NCBI GenBank assembly: GCA_003165095.1
Contig: PLSH01000119.1
Location: forward strand, 3,637-13,792
Length of the DNA stretch: 10,156 nt
From: Acidobacteriaceae bacterium
GTDB lineage: Bacteria; Acidobacteriota; Terriglobia; Terriglobales; Acidobacteriaceae
Direction: 5' to 3'
The notes under the pieces were generated by a model. It had not been told where the DNA came from and did no database searches. It saw nothing but the letters and a program-made list of their open reading frames with translations. A program made the translations under genes and the position numbers. Below are positions 5,968 to 10,156 of this stretch, piece by piece; position 1 is the stretch's first letter; each line of letters starts with the position of its first letter.

Positions 5968-7431
5968 ATGAGAACCATCCACTACGCTCTTCTATATCTG
6001 ATAGCCGCAGCCCTCGCCGCCCTTCCCGCTTCGCCGCAAACCCCTCCACAATCCAGCCCCGCCACCCTCGTCCTCACTGGCGGCACCGTCGTCGACGTCA
6101 CTAGCTGGGGCGACTCCGCTCGCGACCTTCCCAACGCCGTCGTCATCGTCCGCGATGGCCGCATCGCCGACGTCGGCGTCTCCGGCGCACTCGCCATCCC
6201 CAAAGGCGCCCGCATCCTCGACTGCACTGGAAAATTCCTCATCCCCGGCCTCGTCGACGGCTTTGCAGGCATGAACTCCCAGGCCCAGGCCAACGCCAAT
6301 CTCTATATGGGCGTCACCACCGTCGTCGCCCGCGCCGACTACCAGCGCGGATTCATCGATCTCGACGCCAATCCCAGTCCCCACCTCTTTCTCATTGACT
6401 CCGTCGGCACCACTGACAACTGGAGCCTCCTCGCTCATAGTCCCGATTGGATCTCAAAGCTCCGCGAAGGCACGCTTCCAGTCGAGCTCACCCCAGAAGA
6501 CACCGCGCGCCAGATCGCCGACACCGCCCGCATCGGCACTCGCGTCCTCTTCCTCGGCCCCAATATCACCGCCGCCAACGCCCAGTGGATCATCACCCAC
6601 GCCCACGAACTCCACCTCGCCACCTACGGCGATTTCGTCTCCACGCCCTACCGCGTCGGCATCGAGGCCGGCGTCGACGTCCTCCCCCACATGGGCGATT
6701 ACGAGCTCGGCGTCATTCCCAATGAACTTCAGCGCCCCCTCGTAGACGACCCCTTCGGTCCCTCTGAAATCACCGCCCACGACTACTCTGAGCGCATCCC
6801 GCCCAATGACCTCCACCTGCGCAACTACTCCGCCTTCATCGCCGCCCACCACGCCGCCTTGATGCCCACCTTCAGCCTCTTCTACGTCGAGCTCCCCGGC
6901 CATCGCAACCTATGGAAAGAGCCGGCAGCCGCGCTCCTCAATCCCAGCCGCATGTTCCATCCCACCGACCGCGCCACCGGCGAAATGCCCTACACGCTTC
7001 CCGCCTGGGCGCGCCACCTGCCCCAATCCGGCCAGCGCTGGCTGGCAGCCGACCTGCAGAAACGAGCCGATCAAGGAGCCATGCGCCTCTGGCGCATCAA
7101 TGAAACCATCTTCTCCGCCTTCCCTCACTACCTCGCCGCCTCCGGCGCTGACGCTCTCGGAACCATGCCCGGCATCTCCATCCACACCGAGCTCGAATTG
7201 CTCGTCCGACTCGGCCTCTCCTCGCGCGAAGCCCTCGCCGCCGCCACCAATAACTACGCCCTCCAGTTGGGCTGGACCGAACTCGGCCAGATCGCACCCG
7301 GCCGCCGCGCAGACATCCTCGTCGTCGACGCCGACCCCACCATCAACATCTGGAACGCCCGCCGCATCTCCACCCTCATCCTCGACGGCAACACAATCGA
7401 CCGCGACGCCCTCCTGCATCTCAAAAAATAA
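5968..7431 (+). CDS. Exported amidohydrolase-family protein lacking usual metal ligands
   Basis: The 487-aa protein starts with a signal-peptide-like segment (residues 1-23, hydrophobic YALLYLIAAALAALPAS). It has the amidohydrolase layout: an N-terminal strand block TGGTVVDV and VVIVRDGRIADVG, the junction KFLIPGLVDG (89-98), a TIM-barrel region, GADALG with D395, SIHTELELLVRLGLSSREAL (404-423), and the closing PGRRADILVVDADP. Relatives hydrolyse amide or ester bonds, such as imidazolonepropionase-like and prolidase-like enzymes. The HxH pair that normally follows GLxD is GFA (98-100) here. The barrel Lys region reads RVLFLGPN, and the next His position reads TYGDF. Only the His of LPHMGD (H241) and D395 seem kept. 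It may therefore be inactive or use a different site. The start at 5968 is supported by the signal peptide, although its ribosome site is weak. The 3' end is duplicated downstream (7584-7620). Confidence 0.8.
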   Translation: MRTIHYALLYLIAAALAALPASPQTPPQSSPATLVLTGGTVVDVTSWGDSARDLPNAVVIVRDGRIADVGVSGALAIPKGARILDCTGKFLIPGLVDGFAGMNSQAQANANLYMGVTTVVARADYQRGFIDLDANPSPHLFLIDSVGTTDNWSLLAHSPDWISKLREGTLPVELTPEDTARQIADTARIGTRVLFLGPNITAANAQWIITHAHELHLATYGDFVSTPYRVGIEAGVDVLPHMGDYELGVIPNELQRPLVDDPFGPSEITAHDYSERIPPNDLHLRNYSAFIAAHHAALMPTFSLFYVELPGHRNLWKEPAAALLNPSRMFHPTDRATGEMPYTLPAWARHLPQSGQRWLAADLQKRADQGAMRLWRINETIFSAFPHYLAASGADALGTMPGISIHTELELLVRLGLSSREALAAATNNYALQLGWTELGQIAPGRRADILVVDADPTINIWNARRISTLILDGNTIDRDALLHLKK

Positions 7432-7453
7432 TTCAGCCGCGCCAATCTCCGCC
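7402..7453 (+). repeat. Left copy of a duplicated gene 3' end
   Basis: Bases 7402-7432 (last nine codons and stop of the amidohydrolase gene) match 7584-7613 at about 28 of 31 positions, with one single-base deletion and two substitutions. The match resumes at 7444-7453 (AATCTCCGCC) against 7611-7620. The right copy thus equals the left copy minus about 14 bases. The two copies flank the hairpin element at 7454-7583. Confidence 0.8.
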
Positions 7454-7583
7454 GGGGTGCCCCCGGTCCCTCGCTTTTGGGGACCGGGGAATCTAAACCA
7501 AGACTCGCCGGGTGCCCCATCCATGCCGCAGTCTTTTCGCGGCATGGGTGGGATACCACGAACCAAAGCGAGGGACCGGGGAT
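7454..7583. repeat. Compound hairpin element between duplicated flanks
   Basis: This non-coding block of about 130 bases is organised by inverted repeats. Bases 7461-7477 are the exact reverse complement of 7565-7581 (17 bp), forming outer arms. The left arm can also pair locally (7461-7470 with 7480-7489, a perfect 10-bp stem). In the centre, 7516-7529 pairs with 7539-7552 (14 bp, one G-U type mismatch) around a 9-base loop containing TCTTTT. The design resembles a MITE or a bacterial interspersed mosaic element. It may also act as a transcript end for the amidohydrolase gene. No gene is present in the 254 bases from 7432 to 7685. Confidence 0.75.
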
Positions 7584-7620
7584 CGCGACGCCTCCTGCAT
7601 TTCAAGAAATAATCTCCGCC
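7584..7620 (+). repeat. Right copy of the duplicated amidohydrolase 3' end
   Basis: This stretch matches the end of the upstream gene (7402-7453), including the stop codon. In the same sense it still reads LLHFKK and a stop, against LLHLKK in the gene. It is not part of any intact gene. Confidence 0.75.
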
Positions 7621-7673
7621 CCCATCCGCTGGACAGCCGAATACCGCCGTGATTTACCCTCCGGAATGTGGCA

Positions 7674-7685
7674 TAAGATGATTGG
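7674..7685 (+). promoter_or_regulatory. Putative -10 box for a leaderless crotonase transcript
   Basis: TAAGAT (7674-7679) ends exactly 7 bases before the A of ATG 7686, the same geometry as at the Lgt-like gene. No Shine-Dalgarno sequence is present. TTTACC (7653-7658) is a weak -35 candidate with a short 15-base spacer. Confidence 0.4.
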
Positions 7686-8462
7686 ATGAGTTACCACAAC
7701 ATCAGCTTCGAAACCGAGGGCGGCATCGCCCTGGTCACCCTCAATCGGCCCCAGCGCCGCAACGCCCTTTCGCTCGCGCTGATGCAGGAGCTCGTCGACT
7801 GCCTGGGTGCGATTGGCGCGCGGCCTGACCTGCATTGCGTCATCCTGGCCGCCGCTGGCAAGGTCTTTTCCTCCGGTCACGACCTCTCTGAAATGGTCGG
7901 TCGCGAAGAGAACGAATACCGCGAGCTGTTCGACGTCTGCACCGACCTGATGACCCGGCTGCAGTCCATCCCCCAGCCCGTCATCGCCGAGGTGCAGGGC
8001 CTCGCCACCGCCGCCGGATGCCAGCTCGTCGCCACCTGCGACCTGGCCATCGCTGCCGAGCAAGCTGCCTTTGCCACCCCCGGCGTCAAGATCGGTTTGT
8101 TCTGCACCACTCCCATGGTCGCTCTCAGTCGAGCCGTGGGGCGCAAGCGCGCGCTCCAGATGCTGCTCACCGGCGAGTCGATCGACGCCCACACAGCCGC
8201 AGAATGGGGACTCGTGAATCGGGTCGTCCCCGCCGGTCAATTGCGGACCGAGACTCGCCGCCTTGCCGCTCAAATCGCCGCAGCCAGCCCCGCTGTCGTC
8301 GCTCTCGGCAAGCACGCCTACTACGCGCAGATCGATCTGGATCAGGCCAAAGCCTACGAATGCGCCAAAGACGTCATGACCGCTAACGCGCTCGCTCAAG
8401 ACGCGCAGGAAGGTATCTCGTCCTTCCTCGAAAAACGAACGCCATCCTGGACAGGACAATGA
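7686..8462 (+). CDS. Enoyl-CoA hydratase/isomerase (crotonase) family protein
   Basis: The 258-aa cytoplasmic protein has typical crotonase length and motifs: LNRPQRRNALS near the N-terminus, the first oxyanion-hole segment FSSGHDL (61-67), the second VQGLATAAGCQLVATCDLAIA (103-123), then FATPGVKIGLF, and VGRKRALQMLLTGESIDA (151-168). Family members act on acyl-CoA thioesters by hydration, isomerisation or hydrolysis through an enolate held in the oxyanion hole. The two glutamates used by classical hydratases are absent. The first position is Q113 (GCQL for GCEL), and the second is G133 (TPGVKIG for PEIxLG). This pattern recalls the ECHDC3-like branch, so simple enoyl-CoA hydration is doubtful. 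The CoA-transferase gene follows after 106 bases on the same strand and may share the transcript. ATG 7686 gives the usual crotonase N-terminus. Confidence 0.88.
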   Translation: MSYHNISFETEGGIALVTLNRPQRRNALSLALMQELVDCLGAIGARPDLHCVILAAAGKVFSSGHDLSEMVGREENEYRELFDVCTDLMTRLQSIPQPVIAEVQGLATAAGCQLVATCDLAIAAEQAAFATPGVKIGLFCTTPMVALSRAVGRKRALQMLLTGESIDAHTAAEWGLVNRVVPAGQLRTETRRLAAQIAAASPAVVALGKHAYYAQIDLDQAKAYECAKDVMTANALAQDAQEGISSFLEKRTPSWTGQ

Positions 8463-8584
8463 GCAATCCCAGCGTCGATGCCGGCTCTCAAATGTTCTTC
8501 GTGAATCAACCCGGACATAAAAAGTTTCCCTGTTTTTTCAGTTACCCCGGCATGGAAAGGGGCCTCGCATGGTCAGCAGGGTAG
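8459..8584 (+). CDS. Possible 41-aa coupled small ORF (uncertain)
   Basis: An ATG at 8459 overlaps the crotonase stop codon as ATGA, a common arrangement for translational coupling. It opens a 41-codon frame that ends 16 bases inside the CoA-transferase gene. The peptide (starting MSNPSVDAGSQMFFVNQPGH) contains a single Cys and aromatic residues, and resembles nothing I know. It could be a real microprotein, a ribosome bridge between the two genes, or chance. Confidence 0.2.
   Translation: MSNPSVDAGSQMFFVNQPGHKKFPCFFSYPGMERGLAWSAG
8555..8562 (+). promoter_or_regulatory. Ribosome binding site of the CoA-transferase gene
   Basis: GAAAGGGG ends six bases before ATG 8569 and decides this start. 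The earlier ATG at 8552 is out of frame. Confidence 0.55.
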
Positions 8585-9906
8585 CTCGCGTTCCCGCACA
8601 AACCATCTCCGGCGACGAGGCCGCGGACCTCGTTCGCTCTGGCATGTGGCTCGATTACGGGGTGGGGCTCTGTCAGCCCGACGTGTTCGATAAGGCGCTC
8701 GCCGCCCGAAGAGACGCCCTCGAGAACGTAAAAATCCGTTCCTGCCTCTCCATGAGGCCGCGGGCTGTTGCTGAAGGCGATCCCGACAGCAGGCATTTCT
8801 TTTTTTTCAGTTGGCATTTCTCCGGCTACGACCGGAAAAGACACGACGCCGGCCGCTGCAACTACATGCCGCTCAACCTCGGCGAAGTCCCCGACTATTA
8901 CCGCCGCTTCCTCGATCCTGTTGACATCGTCATCCTCAAGACATGCCCCATGGACCAGAACGGCTGCTTCAACTTCAGTGCCTCCAATATGTGGCACCGC
9001 GCCGTGATTGAACGCGCCAGGATGGTGATTGTCGAGGTGAGCAAAAGCCTCCCCTATGCCTGCGGAGACGAGAACGGCGTTCATCTCAGCGAAGTCGATT
9101 ACATCGTCGAAGGCGACGGCGATCCAGCGCCGGAGTTGCCAAATCCGCAACCGTGCGAAGTCGATCGCGCCGTTGCGCGCCGCATCGCCGTCGAGATTGA
9201 AGATGGCGCCTGCCTGCAGATCGGCATCGGCGGCATGCCCAACGCCGTTTGCACCCTGCTGCTCGAAAGCGGTGTCCGCGATCTCGGCATTCACACTGAA
9301 ATGCTCACCGACGGCATCGCGGATCTCTATAAATCGGGCCGCATCACCGGCTCCCGAAAAACTCTTGATCCCGGCAAGATCGCCTACACCTTCGCGCTCG
9401 GCTCCAGCGCTCTCTATGCGGTCATCGACCGCAACCCGGACTGCTTCTGCCGCCCGGTTGACTACACCAACTCCCCGCACATCATCATGCGGAACGACCG
9501 CGTCGTCTCCATCAACAACACCACCCAGATCGACCTGCAAGGGCAGGCCGCTTCTGAATCCGACGGCCACCGCCATATCAGCGGCACCGGCGGACAGCTA
9601 CAGTTCGTGCGCGGCGCCTATGCTTCCAAGGGCGGCAAATCCTTCATCTGCATGGCATCCACCTACCAAAAGCTCGGCGAGCCCCGCAGCCGCATCGTCC
9701 TCAACCTCACTCCCGGCAATATCGTCACCACTCCCCGCTCCGACGTCATGTACGTCGTCACTGAATATGGCCTCGTCAACCTGAAAGGAAAGTCGGTCGC
9801 CGAGCGCGCCCTTGCCCTCATCTCCATCGCCCATCCTGATTTCCGCGAGCAACTTGAGCGCCAGGCCTACGAACACCGCCTCATTCCCCACGGCGTTTCC
9901 TTCTAG
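8569..9906 (+). CDS. Acetyl-CoA hydrolase / 4-hydroxybutyrate-type CoA-transferase
   Basis: The 445-aa protein has the two-domain layout and length of the acetyl-CoA hydrolase/transferase family (Cat1/Cat2, butyryl-CoA:acetate CoA-transferase). These enzymes exchange CoA between carboxylic acids through a glutamyl-CoA intermediate, in the cytoplasm. Domain 1 shows FFFSWHFSGYDRK (78-90), RCNYMPLNLGEVPDYYRR, and DENGVHLSEVDYIVEGD. Domain 2 shows QIGIGGMPNA (217-226), GIHTEMLTDG (240-249) with the expected catalytic Glu E244, the Gly-rich loop GTGGQLQFVRGA (339-350), and VTTPRSDVMYVVTEYGLVNLKGKS. All key positions seem intact, so it is probably active. The exact acid pair (acetate with butyrate, 4-hydroxybutyrate, propionate or other) cannot be read from sequence. 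An 8-T run at 8800-8807 codes for part of the Phe stretch. The upstream crotonase suggests a joint role in acyl-CoA turnover. Confidence 0.9.
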   Translation: MVSRVARVPAQTISGDEAADLVRSGMWLDYGVGLCQPDVFDKALAARRDALENVKIRSCLSMRPRAVAEGDPDSRHFFFFSWHFSGYDRKRHDAGRCNYMPLNLGEVPDYYRRFLDPVDIVILKTCPMDQNGCFNFSASNMWHRAVIERARMVIVEVSKSLPYACGDENGVHLSEVDYIVEGDGDPAPELPNPQPCEVDRAVARRIAVEIEDGACLQIGIGGMPNAVCTLLLESGVRDLGIHTEMLTDGIADLYKSGRITGSRKTLDPGKIAYTFALGSSALYAVIDRNPDCFCRPVDYTNSPHIIMRNDRVVSINNTTQIDLQGQAASESDGHRHISGTGGQLQFVRGAYASKGGKSFICMASTYQKLGEPRSRIVLNLTPGNIVTTPRSDVMYVVTEYGLVNLKGKSVAERALALISIAHPDFREQLERQAYEHRLIPHGVSF

Positions 9907-9909
9907 CCA

Positions 9910-10036
9910 GCATTTCTCACAGGCGACGAAAAATTGTAGCGCCGGTCTCCAGACCGGCTGTTCTGGGGGCCTCCTGGCCCCCAGAGACTTCGCCAGACGC
10001 TGAATTCTGGGTTTTCGAGTCGTCTGTGAGAAACGC
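9910..10036. repeat. Dispersed palindromic element, copy B (long form)
   Basis: This is the full-length partner of copy A (3620-3722), starting four bases after the CoA-transferase stop codon. Its ends form an imperfect inverted repeat: 9911-9925 pairs with 10021-10035 at 13 of 15 positions, including the exact TTTCTCACAG / CTGTGAGAAA. Inside are two perfect hairpins. GCCGGTCT (9941-9948) pairs with AGACCGGC (9951-9958), and CTGGGGGCC (9963-9971) pairs with GGCCCCCAG (9976-9984). It has no coding capacity. Confidence 0.82.
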
Positions 10037-10081
10037 AGGCCGGGCGCCGGATGCCCCCATCCTCACCGCGTTCTTGTCTTT

Positions 10082-10156
10082 GCGGGCACGTGGCCCGCTC
10101 ATCACGGCATTGGAAGCTGTGCCCCGTTCATCGCGGCACTCTCGCGATGAGCGGGC
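10082..10156. repeat. Nested hairpin cluster at the right edge
   Basis: Three palindromic parts are packed together. GCGGGC (10082-10087) pairs with GCCCGC (10093-10098). Bases 10093-10106 can pair with 10143-10156 (13 of 14). Bases 10123-10135 can also pair with 10144-10156 (13 bp, one G-U type mismatch, beginning after the 7-base loop 10136-10142). The last two pairings compete for the same right arm. Bases 10118-10156 repeat the hairpin at 1-38. The rest of this region (10037-10081) shows no feature. Confidence 0.7.

Noticed and set aside
8800..8807. Eight-T run inside the CoA-transferase gene as a phase-variation switch
   Set aside because: It encodes a Phe stretch next to the conserved SWHFSGYDRK motif and is only eight bases long. 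There is no supporting repeat context.
8542..9576. 344-aa open frame on the minus strand opposite the CoA-transferase gene
   Set aside because: It is biased in composition (Val/Ala/Asp/Glu-rich) and antisense to a well-conserved enzyme.

Overview
The window looks like a GC-rich chromosomal segment of an acidobacterium (Acidobacteriota, probably class Terriglobia or a relative). This is inferred from the gene content, the C-rich third codon positions, and the GC-rich hairpin elements and short tandem arrays between genes, which I associate with acidobacterial genomes. No rRNA, tRNA, CRISPR array, transposase or phage gene was seen.

Layout. Bases 1-38 hold a hairpin repeat. A minus-strand gene (77-637) encodes a secreted SnoaL/DUF4440-like protein. 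Diverging from it is a tight plus-strand run of four genes (756-3503): a divergent Lgt-like membrane protein, two small two-helix membrane proteins, and a radical SAM protein of the tetraether lipid synthase (Tes, MJ0619-like) type. After a 368-base gap with a dispersed palindromic repeat (copy A) and a promoter comes a 1-deoxy-D-xylulose-5-phosphate synthase-like gene (3872-5761). A 206-base spacer with two tandem arrays leads to an exported amidohydrolase-family protein that lacks the usual metal ligands (5968-7431). A hairpin element of about 130 bases follows, flanked by a duplication of that gene's 3' end. Next are a crotonase-family gene (7686-8462) and an acetyl-CoA hydrolase/4-hydroxybutyrate-type CoA-transferase gene (8569-9906). 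The last 250 bases hold copy B of the dispersed repeat and nested hairpins related to bases 1-38.

How the genes may work together. The four-gene run is the most interesting unit. A Tes-like enzyme that could join lipid tails is co-directional with an Lgt-fold protein (family function: diacylglyceryl transfer from phosphatidylglycerol) and two small membrane proteins. Acidobacteria are known for membrane-spanning iso-diabolic acid and branched tetraether lipids, so this may be a lipid-remodelling module; that is inference. The crotonase and CoA-transferase genes suggest short-chain acyl-CoA metabolism. The DXS-like enzyme would feed isoprenoid synthesis. Two genes (at 756 and 7686) have a -10-like box placed so that transcription would begin at the ATG itself, suggesting leaderless mRNAs.
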